A stretch of DNA of 64,000 nucleotides, taken from positions 186,001 through 250,000 of the forward strand of contig NZ_JFHD01000006.1 in assembly GCF_000698575.1 (NCBI RefSeq), given 5' to 3'. This stretch comes from Caballeronia zhejiangensis. GTDB lineage: Bacteria > Pseudomonadota > Gammaproteobacteria > Burkholderiales > Burkholderiaceae. The translations under genes were made by a program, and so were the position numbers. Positions within the stretch are counted from its first letter, which is position 1. Each line of letters begins with the position of its first letter. The notes under the pieces were generated by a model. It was not told the origin of the DNA, did not search any database, and saw only the letters and a program-made list of their open reading frames with translations. This document shows positions 45,850 through 55,700 of the stretch, piece by piece.

Positions 45850-47667
45850 ATGACGGCGAGTCGGGCCGCTACCGAATTGAGACAACTTATGCAACTCGAT
45901 CTCCTAGTCCAACTTCGAAGAGCGGCCGAAGCCGTCGATGTCGTGTCGTTCGACGTATTCGATACCCTGTTTGTACGACCTCTTTGCGACCCAGAGGACC
46001 TTTTCGACATCATCGGCGAACGAACCGGAATCGCGTCGTTTCGCGAGCGGCGCCGGCTTGCTCAGACAAAGGCGTTTCAGGTCATGCATGCCGAGCGCAA
46101 GAAGGAGATCACGCTCGATGGCATCTATGCCTGCTTTGATGATCTGCCCTTGCCCGCCGAAGAGATCGCCGGCCTCGAATTGGCGCTCGAACTGGAACTG
46201 ACCAGACCCAATCCCGAGTTGCGCACATTCTTCGACGAAATCGTCGGCACCAAGCGCGTCGTAATTACCTCGGACATGTACTTGCCCCGACACTTCTTCG
46301 AAACGCTGTTGAAGAAGTACGGCCTGGCGGAAGTGCCACTATTCATTTCATCGCACCGCAATGCGACCAAGCGGGACTGCGGCGAACTTTTCGACATCGT
46401 CGCTGCGGAATGCGACGTGACGGCCGCGCGGATTCTGCATGTCGGGGACAACGAACTGTCCGATATTCGGCGTGCGCGGGAGCGAGGTTTCGCGGCTTTT
46501 CACTACGTCGATTCTCGCCGCGCTGCGTTGCCGGCTGTCAGTACACCTGCGGCCTCCGTTGCGTTTGCCATCGGCCGAGCAATCCCCGAACTACCTGGCC
46601 CGGACCCGTTCGAGACGCTGGGTTTCCAGGTTGGTGGACCTGCCGCGCTTGCTTTCCTCCATTGGATCAAACGTGTCGCCGTGCGCGACGAGATCGATCT
46701 GGTCTTGTTCATGTCGCGCGACGGCTATGTGCTGGAGCGGATGGAAAAGCGCGGCGACGCCGGTGTGTTTCCCCGCTGTGAGTATTTCAAGAGCTCTCGT
46801 ATCGCGCTCACGCTTGCGGCAACGGACGAGTCCAATTTCGAGAAGATGGTGCCGTTCCTGCTGTCGGGGGCCGAAGAACTTTCACCTTTCGAATTGCTGG
46901 AGCGAATCGGCGTTACGCCGTGGGCGGACAACGTGATGAGCGACATCGGGCTCGGACCGGAAGTGCGTCTCGGACCCGCGACGGTCGAGCGGCTTAAGAC
47001 TTTCCTCTGGGCGAGCCGTTGGGAGATCCTCAAGACGTGCCGGGCCGTGCGCGCAGGACTCTTCAACTATCTGCACGAACTCGGCGTGAAGCCCGGCATG
47101 CGTGTCGCGCTGGTGGACGTGGGGTGGAATGGCACGTCCCAGGAAGCGCTCGAAACGGCACTGCGGGGCATGCTCGATATCGACTTGTACGGTTACTACC
47201 TGTGCCTGACGGATCAACCCGAATGCCTTCGGCGTAAAGCGCTATATCGTATGGATTCGATGCTGTCGCCTGAGACGTGCGGGGCGCGCGTGGCGCGCAA
47301 GGTGTACGCGAACCGGGTGGCGGTCGAGTTGTTCTTTTCGGCGCCCCATCATGCGGTGATTGGCTACGACTTCGATGCGAACGGCTCGCTACGCGTAATC
47401 GAAGATCAGGGGCGTGGCTCGACGCACCAACTCTCGGGCATCTCCGCGTCGATTCTGCGCGGCATCGAGCGATTCGGCGCTCATGCGGGCGAGTTGTTGC
47501 GACGCATCGAAGTCGATCCCGCCCCAGAGGAGCTTATCAAGCCGTTGCTTGCATTCCTCGATGACATGCCGCCTGACACGCGGCGTCTTCTCGCCTCGGT
47601 AACAAACTTCGATGCATGGGCCAGCAGCCGCAATCGTGATGTGAGCTTTGCAGAGTATCTGGACTAG
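45850..47667 (+). CDS. HAD-superfamily protein with a large C-terminal domain, polysaccharide-locus type
   Basis: A 605-residue protein. The first about 210 residues are a HAD hydrolase: motif I VSFDVFDTLFVRP (Asp35), motif II VVITSDMYLP and motif IV HVGDNELSDIRRARERG. The remaining about 390 residues form a domain I cannot name, with VLFMSRDGYVLERMEKRG, FKSSRIALTLAAT and ALVDVGWNGTSQEALETAL; the first and last of these look like a second Rossmann-type fold. Proteins of this build occur in O-antigen and capsule clusters with unknown function, perhaps as sugar-phosphate phosphatases or kinases. The start could also be the ATG at 45889, which has a GAG 7 nt upstream. Confidence 0.8.
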   Translation: MTASRAATELRQLMQLDLLVQLRRAAEAVDVVSFDVFDTLFVRPLCDPEDLFDIIGERTGIASFRERRRLAQTKAFQVMHAERKKEITLDGIYACFDDLPLPAEEIAGLELALELELTRPNPELRTFFDEIVGTKRVVITSDMYLPRHFFETLLKKYGLAEVPLFISSHRNATKRDCGELFDIVAAECDVTAARILHVGDNELSDIRRARERGFAAFHYVDSRRAALPAVSTPAASVAFAIGRAIPELPGPDPFETLGFQVGGPAALAFLHWIKRVAVRDEIDLVLFMSRDGYVLERMEKRGDAGVFPRCEYFKSSRIALTLAATDESNFEKMVPFLLSGAEELSPFELLERIGVTPWADNVMSDIGLGPEVRLGPATVERLKTFLWASRWEILKTCRAVRAGLFNYLHELGVKPGMRVALVDVGWNGTSQEALETALRGMLDIDLYGYYLCLTDQPECLRRKALYRMDSMLSPETCGARVARKVYANRVAVELFFSAPHHAVIGYDFDANGSLRVIEDQGRGSTHQLSGISASILRGIERFGAHAGELLRRIEVDPAPEELIKPLLAFLDDMPPDTRRLLASVTNFDAWASSRNRDVSFAEYLD

Positions 47668-47809
47668 CGCGCCCGCGCGCATCCGCTGGAATTCGAGAAT
47701 GGCGGTGTTGGAGCGCCGTGTAAAATTTCGACGTAAATGCGCGGGACCTGAAGCAGAATGAGGGCGGACGCGAAACTGCGGTCCGGATTCGGTCATCAAG
47801 GGGCGAAGA

Positions 47810-49507
47810 TTGAACCCAAACTTGCGTGAAGCATTCGATGCGAAGTTTTACCTGGAGACCTACGCGGACGTCGCTGCGAGCGGAATGGATCCCTGGGAGC
47901 ATTACGTGCAATATGGGCGCGCTGAAGGCCGCGTTGGGAGCGCGGGAGAGCTTAGCGCCAAGGAAGCGGAGTCCTTCGATGCCGATTTCTACCTCGCTTC
48001 GAATCCGGACGTCGCGGCGGCCGCAGTCGACCCCTACGAACATTATGTGCTTTTCGGCAAAGCGGAGGGCCGCAAGGGGACGCGCGAGCAGCCTGTCACC
48101 GAGGGAAGCGAAAACCCCGAAAAGCAGCGTGCGGCGCAGAGCGGGGTGGCCGATTTCGATCCGGATTTTTATCTCGAGGCTGCTCCGGACGTCGCGGCAA
48201 GCGGCATGTCCGCGCTGGATCACTACCTGCTCTATGGTCGCGCGGAAGGGCGTGCTTCGCATCCTTTGGACGTGGCGAGCCAGTGGCGCGGCGACCGTTT
48301 CGGTTCGGCACGTCCGAAGGTGATTGTGGTCTCTCATGATGCGTCGCGCACAGGGGCTCCGGTGGTCGCGCTGAACATCTGTCAGCAGTTGTCCGCGCGG
48401 GCCGACGTCATCGCAATCTTGCTCGCGGACGGGCCGCTCACTGAAGAATTCAGGCAGGTGTGCTGTGAAACGCTTGTGCTGACTGAGCCGGAAATGCGGC
48501 ATGCCGTCGTGCTGACGCGCCTCGTCCGGGATATCCGCGCGCGCGTGACAGTGGATCACGCCATCGTCAACAGCACCGAATCGCGCATGATGGTGAAGCC
48601 GCTGGCGGATCACGGCATGCGCGTGCTTTTCCTGGTGCACGAGTACGTGAGCTATATGCATTCGCGCACGAGCACGGACGAAGCCATCAATCATGCCTCG
48701 GTCGTAGTCATGTCTTCGCAGCCGGTGCTGGAGGACGCCATCAATGATGAAACGAGAAAGGCGCTCGAAAGGGCCGTTCTCCTGCGTCAGGGTAAGTCGG
48801 TCATCCCGCAAGGCGGAGCCGAATCGTCCGAATCGGCGAGTCGTCTGCGCGGCGGCATCGATGAACGCAAAGGGGCGCCGGACACAGTCGATCATGTCAA
48901 GACTTTGCTGAACTCGATCATGCCGAGGCCCCGGCTCGTGCTCGGCGCCGGCACGGTCCAGTTTCGCAAAGGTGTCGATCTGTTTTTCGCGGCAGGTGCG
49001 GCACTCAGGCGTCATGCGCCGGACGACAACACACTGTTCGTGTGGGTTGGGCACGACAGCGAAAGCGATCTTTCGTATACGGCTTGTCTGACCATGCAAA
49101 TGCGCGCGCTCGAACGAGCCGGAGGGCATGCGCATCTGTTTGGGGCCACCTCGCGTCTCGAGGAGCTTTATGAGTTGGCCGACGTATTCTTTTTGTCATC
49201 CAGAATGGATCCGCTGCCCAACGTCGCGATCGACGCCATGACTGTCGGATTGCCCGTTCTGTGTTTCGAAGGCGCCGGCGGAATCGCAGAAGTTCTGGCC
49301 GATTCGACTCACGCCGATGCCAGTATCGCGCCATTCTCCGATGTCGCCGAAGTTGCGCGGCGCCTCGATGCGCTCGCTCGCGAGCCAGAGCTGCGAAAAA
49401 ATATCAGCGTGGAGAACCGTCGCATCGCGCGGAATGCTTTTGATATGAACGCTTATGTCGAGCGTCTCGTCTCCCTTCTTTGGGCAGAGACGCTGACTAC
49501 GATATAA
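47810..49507 (+). CDS. GT4 glycosyltransferase with three N-terminal FYL..PDVA repeats
   Basis: A 565-residue protein. Residues 9-41, 56-88 and 116-148 are three copies of a 33-residue unit of the form FDxxFYLxxxPDVAxxxxxxxxHYxxxGxAEGR, joined by 14- and 27-residue linkers. From about 168 (KVIVVSHDASRTGAPVVALN) it is a GT-B transferase with LVLGAGTVQFRKGVDLFF, HLFGATSRLEELYELADVFFL and the donor-site PNVAIDAMTVGLPVLCFEG. The start is a TTG at 47810, since no ATG lies before the first repeat. The repeats probably mediate binding to carbohydrate or to partner proteins; this is inference. Confidence 0.88.
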   Translation: MNPNLREAFDAKFYLETYADVAASGMDPWEHYVQYGRAEGRVGSAGELSAKEAESFDADFYLASNPDVAAAAVDPYEHYVLFGKAEGRKGTREQPVTEGSENPEKQRAAQSGVADFDPDFYLEAAPDVAASGMSALDHYLLYGRAEGRASHPLDVASQWRGDRFGSARPKVIVVSHDASRTGAPVVALNICQQLSARADVIAILLADGPLTEEFRQVCCETLVLTEPEMRHAVVLTRLVRDIRARVTVDHAIVNSTESRMMVKPLADHGMRVLFLVHEYVSYMHSRTSTDEAINHASVVVMSSQPVLEDAINDETRKALERAVLLRQGKSVIPQGGAESSESASRLRGGIDERKGAPDTVDHVKTLLNSIMPRPRLVLGAGTVQFRKGVDLFFAAGAALRRHAPDDNTLFVWVGHDSESDLSYTACLTMQMRALERAGGHAHLFGATSRLEELYELADVFFLSSRMDPLPNVAIDAMTVGLPVLCFEGAGGIAEVLADSTHADASIAPFSDVAEVARRLDALAREPELRKNISVENRRIARNAFDMNAYVERLVSLLWAETLTTI

Positions 49508-49569
49508 AGCACCCGGGTGACGATTCAGTCGACAGATGAATCGCCGTCTCGGTTTAGTGGAGAACAAAG

Positions 49570-50511
49570 TTGGTTAAAGTAGAAGGTAGCTGGGGTAACC
49601 CGGCGCCAAATGTGCTCGTCATGGGGGGGAACGGATTCCTCGGACGCCACCTGGTCCGGGCGCTGCATGCACGCGGCGCCAACGTGCGCGTATTCGACCG
49701 CGGGCACGGCAGCGCGCAACTGTGCGAGGGCGTGGCCTACTATCAAGGCGATCTTGCAACGGGCGCTGGCCTGGAGCGTGCGCTCGCTGGCGTGGATGTC
49801 GTCTATCACCTGATCAGCACGACTATTCCCAGCACCTCGAATGCGAACCCGGCTTACGATGTCGAAAGCAATCTGCTGGGTACCTTGCGGCTTTTGGACA
49901 CGATGAGGGCGGCCGGCGTGGACAAAATCGTGTTCACGTCGTCGGGCGGCACTGTCTATGGTAATCCGGGCGCCGTGCCGGTTCGCGAGGATGCGCCTTT
50001 GCAGCCGATTTCCTCGTATGGCATCGTAAAGGTCGCGATAGAACAATATCTGCGGCTCAACTGCGCCCTGCAGCAGTTGAACGCCACTGTTCTGCGTCTT
50101 GCCAACCCCTACGGCCCGGGCGAGACGCGTATCGGGGTGCATGGAGTGATTCCGACCTTCTTCGCGAAGACCGTTGCTAACGATCCGATCGAGATCTGGG
50201 GTGATGGCTCCGTGATACGCGATTACATCCATGTGGACGACGCGGTGGCCGCGCTCGTTCAGGCGACCGATTGGACGGGTTTCAATCTCTACAATGTGGG
50301 CAGCGGCGTGGGACACAGCCTGATCGATATCCTGGAAGTAGTCAGGAAAGTTTCCGGCATCGTCCCGAACGTCGTTTTCCATCCGTCCCGCTCGTTCGAT
50401 GTGAAGGCAATCTATCTCGACATCGAACGGATTACGTCCGAAACCAACTGGCGACCCACGGTCGACCTGGAGCAGGGTTGCCGCATGTTCTGGGATGCCG
50501 TAAAGCGCTGA
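49570..50511 (+). CDS. NAD-dependent epimerase/dehydratase (GalE-like)
   Basis: A 313-residue extended SDR enzyme: NVLVMGGNGFLGRHLVRALH at the N-terminus, VYHLISTTIPST, FTSSGGTVYG, the catalytic SSYGIVKVAIEQYL (Tyr and Lys), LRLANPYGPGE and IEIWGDGSVIRDYIHVDD. This pattern fits UDP-sugar 4-epimerases such as UDP-glucose or UDP-GlcNAc 4-epimerase; the exact substrate is open. The start is a TTG at 49570 with GGAG at 8 nt upstream. It would supply a second nucleotide sugar to the operon besides dTDP-rhamnose. Confidence 0.88.
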   Translation: MVKVEGSWGNPAPNVLVMGGNGFLGRHLVRALHARGANVRVFDRGHGSAQLCEGVAYYQGDLATGAGLERALAGVDVVYHLISTTIPSTSNANPAYDVESNLLGTLRLLDTMRAAGVDKIVFTSSGGTVYGNPGAVPVREDAPLQPISSYGIVKVAIEQYLRLNCALQQLNATVLRLANPYGPGETRIGVHGVIPTFFAKTVANDPIEIWGDGSVIRDYIHVDDAVAALVQATDWTGFNLYNVGSGVGHSLIDILEVVRKVSGIVPNVVFHPSRSFDVKAIYLDIERITSETNWRPTVDLEQGCRMFWDAVKR

Positions 50512-50544
50512 CAGACAGCGCCCTGAATTACTTCCAATGCTCTA

Positions 50545-51363
50545 ATGCAAAGAAACTCTATCGATCCGTTCAGCCTGCTTCGAACGTTGGCTAGAAACGG
50601 GAATCTCATCCGTCAGATGATCGTGCGCGAGATCGCGTCGCGCTATCGCGGCTCGGCTCTCGGCTTGGTCTGGTCGCTTTTCATTCCGGTGCTGATGCTT
50701 GCCATCTACACCTTTGTATTCAGCTATGTTTTCAAGGCACGCTGGCGAGTCGGCGTTGACTCGAAGACCGAATTCGCACTCGTATTGTTCGCCGGGCTGA
50801 TGTTCTTCAACATGTTCGCGGACTGTGTAAACCGGGCTCCGCTCCAGATCATTTCCAATTCGAATCTGGTCAAAAAGGTGGTGTTTCCGCTCGAGATACT
50901 GCCGGTGGTGACGGTGGCAGCCTCGATGTTCCAGTTGCTGGTCAGCCTCGCAGTATGGCTGGTCTTCTACGTTGCGGTGTTCGGCGCGCCGCCACTCACG
51001 GCGCTCTGGCTTCCCGCGGTCGCACTGCCGCTCGTCCTGTTCACGCTCGGTCTGACATGGTTTCTCGCAGCGCTCGGCGTGTACCTGCGCGATGTCGCGC
51101 AGATCACCGGCGTTCTCACAACCACGCTTATGTTTCTTACGCCTATTTTTTTCCCGGCTTCGGCCGTGCCGGCACGGTTTCAGGTTCTATTCATGATCAA
51201 CCCGCTGGCAGTGGTCGTCGAGCAGGCCCGCGATGTAATGATCTGGGGTAAGGCGCCGGACCCGACTATCTACGGCTGTCTGCTGGCGAGCAGCCTGCTG
51301 ATCGCATGGCTCGGTTATGCATGGTTCCAGAGAACCCGAGGAGGATTCAGTGACGTTCTCTGA
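50545..51363 (+). CDS. wzm: Polysaccharide ABC exporter permease (Wzm)
   Basis: A 272-residue ABC-2 permease that moves undecaprenyl-linked polysaccharide across the inner membrane. It has the typical start IREIASRYRGSALGLVWSLF-like (residues about 27-46) and six hydrophobic segments, ending in a LGYAWFQRTRGGFSDVL-type tail. The ATP-binding partner overlaps its end by 14 bp. ABC-2 exporters of this type move complete chains, so the polymer is made in the cytosol. Confidence 0.94.
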   Translation: MQRNSIDPFSLLRTLARNGNLIRQMIVREIASRYRGSALGLVWSLFIPVLMLAIYTFVFSYVFKARWRVGVDSKTEFALVLFAGLMFFNMFADCVNRAPLQIISNSNLVKKVVFPLEILPVVTVAASMFQLLVSLAVWLVFYVAVFGAPPLTALWLPAVALPLVLFTLGLTWFLAALGVYLRDVAQITGVLTTTLMFLTPIFFPASAVPARFQVLFMINPLAVVVEQARDVMIWGKAPDPTIYGCLLASSLLIAWLGYAWFQRTRGGFSDVL

Positions 51364-52678
51364 TTCATCGATCGTCGTGGAGGGCGTCAGCAAGTGCTTC
51401 CAGATCTTCGACAAGCCGGGCGATCGCCTGCGGCAGATGTTTCATCGCAAGCGCAAGTTCTTCCGCGAATTCTGGGCGCTGCGCGATATCTCGTTTCGCA
51501 TCGCGCCGGGCGAGACAGTGGGCATCGTCGGACGCAACGGTTCCGGCAAATCGACGTTGCTCCAGATGATTTGCGGCACGCTTGCTACCACTAGCGGCAA
51601 TATTCAGGTAAAGGGACGCGTCGGCGCCTTGCTCGAACTCGGCTCGGGATTCAATCCGGAATTCACGGGGCGCGAGAATGTGTACATGAGCGCGGCGATT
51701 CTCGGGCTGTCCCGCGAGGAGACGGCTCATCGCTTCGACGATATCGTCGCGTTCGCAGATCTTGCTAACTTCATCGATCAGCCGGTCAAGACCTATTCAA
51801 GCGGGATGGCCGTGCGGCTCGCGTTCGCGGTTCAATCCCAGATCGACCCGGATATCCTGATCGTCGACGAAGCGCTGGCGGTCGGGGACGCACGGTTTCA
51901 GGCAAAGTGTTTCGACCGGTTGAAGCGCCTGAAAGAGAGTGGCACAAGTATTCTTCTCGTTACACATTCGAGCGATCAGATCGTCAATCACTGCACGCGG
52001 GCCATCTTGCTCGATGCCGGCCGGCTCGTCATGGAGGACGAGCCGCGTGCCGTGGTCAATCGCTACATGGATCTGCTGTTCGGGCGGGATCGCGAAGCCG
52101 CGGAAAAGAGCGCGCCTGAGTTGATCGTATCGGGCACGACGGAACACGGTACGGATCGGCTTCCGCTTAGCCTGTCGGATGATGTCTTCGCTCAAAAAGC
52201 CGCGTACAACCATCATGAGTATCGTTGGGGCGATGGCGCCGCGTCCATTCTGGATTTCTCGCTGGAGGCCGACGGGCGAGCGGACCCGCGCTTCGTGACC
52301 AGCGGGCAAACAATGCGGTTGCGGCTTTCGGTGCGCTTCAACCAAGAGGTGGTGCGCCCGATCTTCGGCGTCACGATCAAAACGAAAGAGGGGATCACGG
52401 TTGCCGGCACGAATAGCGAGTTGCTGTCGTCGGAAGTCCATACGCATGGTCTCGGCGCGCCTGGCTCCGGGGTCGTAGTCGAAATGAATTTCAGATGTAC
52501 GCTTGCGACAGGCGACTACTTCATCTCTATCGGCGTAGCATCCCGTGCCGAGGAAGCCATCGTTCCGCATGACCGGCGTTATGACGCAGTTCATTTTTCC
52601 GTCGCGCCCGCTTTGAATTTCTATGGCTTGACCGATCTTGACATGACGATGGCCGTCAGCCAGGTTCACGCGTCCTGA
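51350..52678 (+). CDS. wzt: Polysaccharide ABC exporter ATPase with C-terminal binding domain (Wzt)
   Basis: A 442-residue protein from the GTG at 51350, which has AGGAGG 6 nt upstream. The ATPase part has Walker A GRNGSGKST (61-69), signature YSSGM and Walker B DILIVDEAL. From about residue 255 a C-terminal domain follows (AASILDFSLEADGRADPRFV, VRFNQEVVRPIFGVTIKTKE, GVVVEMNFRCTLATGDYFIS), the beta-sandwich domain that in E. coli O8/O9a Wzt recognises the terminal modification of the finished chain. Its presence predicts a capped O-polysaccharide. Operon partner of wzm. Confidence 0.95.
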   Translation: MTFSDSSIVVEGVSKCFQIFDKPGDRLRQMFHRKRKFFREFWALRDISFRIAPGETVGIVGRNGSGKSTLLQMICGTLATTSGNIQVKGRVGALLELGSGFNPEFTGRENVYMSAAILGLSREETAHRFDDIVAFADLANFIDQPVKTYSSGMAVRLAFAVQSQIDPDILIVDEALAVGDARFQAKCFDRLKRLKESGTSILLVTHSSDQIVNHCTRAILLDAGRLVMEDEPRAVVNRYMDLLFGRDREAAEKSAPELIVSGTTEHGTDRLPLSLSDDVFAQKAAYNHHEYRWGDGAASILDFSLEADGRADPRFVTSGQTMRLRLSVRFNQEVVRPIFGVTIKTKEGITVAGTNSELLSSEVHTHGLGAPGSGVVVEMNFRCTLATGDYFISIGVASRAEEAIVPHDRRYDAVHFSVAPALNFYGLTDLDMTMAVSQVHAS

Positions 52679-52728
52679 CGCGCGGCTCTTGCCGCTTCGA
52701 TCCTTTTCGAACGGCTCATTCAATAGCT

Positions 52729-55700
52729 TTGACAGATTACCCAAGCAAAATGGACTTATCCGGCTTTTTTGATTTCGACGAATCCATCCGCGTATGGGTG
52801 GAGCGCGAGCGCAAGCCTTTCGACTACTCCGATGGCGAGGAGCAGGAGCAATACCTTCTCGACGCGGTCAGAGACGCGAGCGACGTCAGTTCGGGCTCCA
52901 TGGACCTGCGCGAGAAGATGATCGATTGGCCGTCGACCTATCACCTCACACCTAGGCGAGGCAACCTGTTGCGTCCGTTCGCTTCCTGGTTCGCTGGCAA
53001 ACGCGTGCTGGAGATCGGTTGCGGTTGCGGCGCCATAACGCGCTTTCTCGGCGAGGCCGGCGCCACTGTCGTTTCGGTCGAAGGCAGTCTGATGCGGGCG
53101 ACGATCGCCCGCGAGCGCTGCCGCGATTTGCCTAACGTGGAGATTATCTGCGCGACCAGCGAGAAGATCGGTGTCCTGGGCGAGTTCGATGCAGTCATGC
53201 TGATCGGCGTGCTCGAATACGCACGCAAGTTCCTCGGCGTCGATGGCACGCACCGGCTGCTTTCGGATTGCGTCGCACGCCTCACGGAAGCCGGTCGCGT
53301 GTTCGTCGCCATCGAGAATCAACTGGGACTCAAGTACTTCGCAGGGGCGGCCGAAGACCACACCGGTGTGGCCATGTTCGGCATCGAGGAGCGTTATCTG
53401 CCGGAGGGCGTCGCGACATTCGGACGGAAGGAGTTAGGCAGTCACCTGGATCGCGCCAGTTTGTCGTTCCAGCAATGGTGGTATCCGTTCCCTGACTACA
53501 AGCTGCCGCTTTCCGTGCTAAGCGAAGAGGCGGTTTGCGGTCGGCTCGAAGCCGATTTCTCACCGATGATCGCGAATGCTTCCGCCGCCGATCCGCAGCG
53601 TCCGTTCTATCAGGCGTTCTCGCCCGAAAGGGCATGGGGACCGGTCTATCGCAACGAATTAGCACACGCGTTATCCAATTCGTTCCTTGCCATTGCGTCG
53701 AGACAACCGCTCGCGGGGAACGATCCGGATGCAGCGGGCTTCCACTATGCCGTCGACAGACTACCGCAGTTCACCAAAGAGCTGCAAGTCCGCAAGACGG
53801 CGCACGGCCCCTTGATGGTGACTCACCGGCCGCTGTTTGCGTCGGCTGGCGCGCGCTCGACGGGCGTCGAAAATCTTCCCGTTGCAGATGCTCCTTTCGT
53901 CGACGGGACCCATTGGCAATACAGACTCTCACTGCTGCTCTCCGAGCCTGGCTGGACGCAAACGACGTTCACCGACTGGTATATGCAATGGTTCGATGCG
54001 CTCAGGGCAAAGCTGGGCATCGCGCAAGGCGGCCTGCCCGCTCTCGACGCGCCTGTCGATGCACGTCTCGTGGACGCGCTGCCGCGCAATCTGATTCTCG
54101 ACGGTGGCAAGGCTTCGTTTTTTGATCTCGAATGGAAGTACGGCGAAACAATCGAATTTGGCTACCTGCTGTTTCGGGGCGCTTATTGCTCGCTGTGGGA
54201 ACTGCGCACCGTCGCCGTGCCGAAGGAAGGCACGCCCGTGCGGTTGCGCGATCTGTTCGAGGCGGCGTTGAGCTGTATCGGCCTTTCATTATCCGACGAG
54301 ATTCTCAAGCGCTACGGGCGATTGGAGCATCAGTTTCAGCGCGGCACGACGGGACGTTCGACGCTCGATAGCGAGGACGTGCTGCATGCCGAATTGATCG
54401 TTACGCCCAGCATCGTCAATGAAGTCATCCGCCTCAATGGGGATTTACTCAGAAAGGATGCCGCAATTTCCACTCAGGGCGCCGAGATCCACCGACTGGA
54501 AGATCTGCTGGTCGAGAAGGAAGAGATCGTGGGCGCGCTGTCTGCGGACGTCCGGGTGCTCAACGAGCGAATCGTGGCCGAAATGGGCGCGAAGGACGAC
54601 ATCATCCATCGCCTGGGCGATGAGATTCACGGCTTGAATCTCCGCCTCCAGAAGGAGGATGGACGAGTCGAACGGCCAGCGGAAGTGAGCGACGGGCACG
54701 GAAAACAGGAGCGCGAGGCTGAGGAGGCGCTCCTGAACGAAGAACTCATTCGGCATCGCAAACAAGCCGAGGTGCAAGCAAACCTGATCAAAATGCAGGC
54801 TGAGCGTATCCGGCGACTTGAGCGGGATCAGCCGCATGAGCAAGTGAAGTCATTCGGCGACAGTGGCGCAAGCGCCGACGCCGAAGCGGCACAACTCCGT
54901 GAGGCGTTCGCGGCTCTCCGGCAATCCAAATGGTTCCGACTCAGGGACGCATTGACGCAACGTCCGATTTCTGGGCGGCAGATGGCGCGGGCGGGGTACC
55001 TCATCGGAGCCATGACGACGCCGGCGGTCCTCAAGCGCCCGCTATCCCGCGTGGTTTCGCAAGTCCGTGCGCTCGTTTCTCCGCCTCCAGAGCCGCCGGC
55101 GCCCCGGCTGCCGAAAGCCCCTGTCGCGCCCAAGGGAGAAGGCGCAAATGCGTATATCGTCCGGCAAAAAAAGCCCGATCTGGCAGAGCGGCCCCGGGTA
55201 TTGCACGTTATCGCCAACTTCATGACCGGCGGATCATCGAAGCTGGTGGTCGACCTTATCGAAGGCCTCGGGCATCGGTATCGGCAGACCGTGCTGACGA
55301 GCTTCATTCCCACGCCGCAAGCCTACACGGGCGTCGACATCCATGCGATTTCGCAGCCTGGCGAAGCTGATCAGTTCCTTGCCTTTTTCCGTGCCCACCA
55401 ACCGGAGTTCATCCATGTTCACTACTGGGGCGACTGCGATGAACCGTGGTATGCCAAGGCCTTCGACGCTGCGACCGGACTCGGCATTCCCGTGGTTCAG
55501 AACATCAACACGCCGGTTGCGCCGTTCGTGTCACCGTCCATCATTCACAATGTCTATGTCAGCAAGTACGTCGAACGGGAATTCGGTGATCCAAGGGCCA
55601 AGAACCGTGTGATCTATCCCGGTTCCGACTTCTCGCACTTTTCGCTGAAGGAGGGCGAGAAAGCTGTCGGGAAGAAGGTGGGAATGGTTTATCGCCTTGA

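Noticed and set aside
47537..49135. 532-codon minus-strand frame opposite the HAD and GT4 genes
   Set aside because: Shadow frame; the plus-strand GT4 protein has clear repeats and motifs in the same place.
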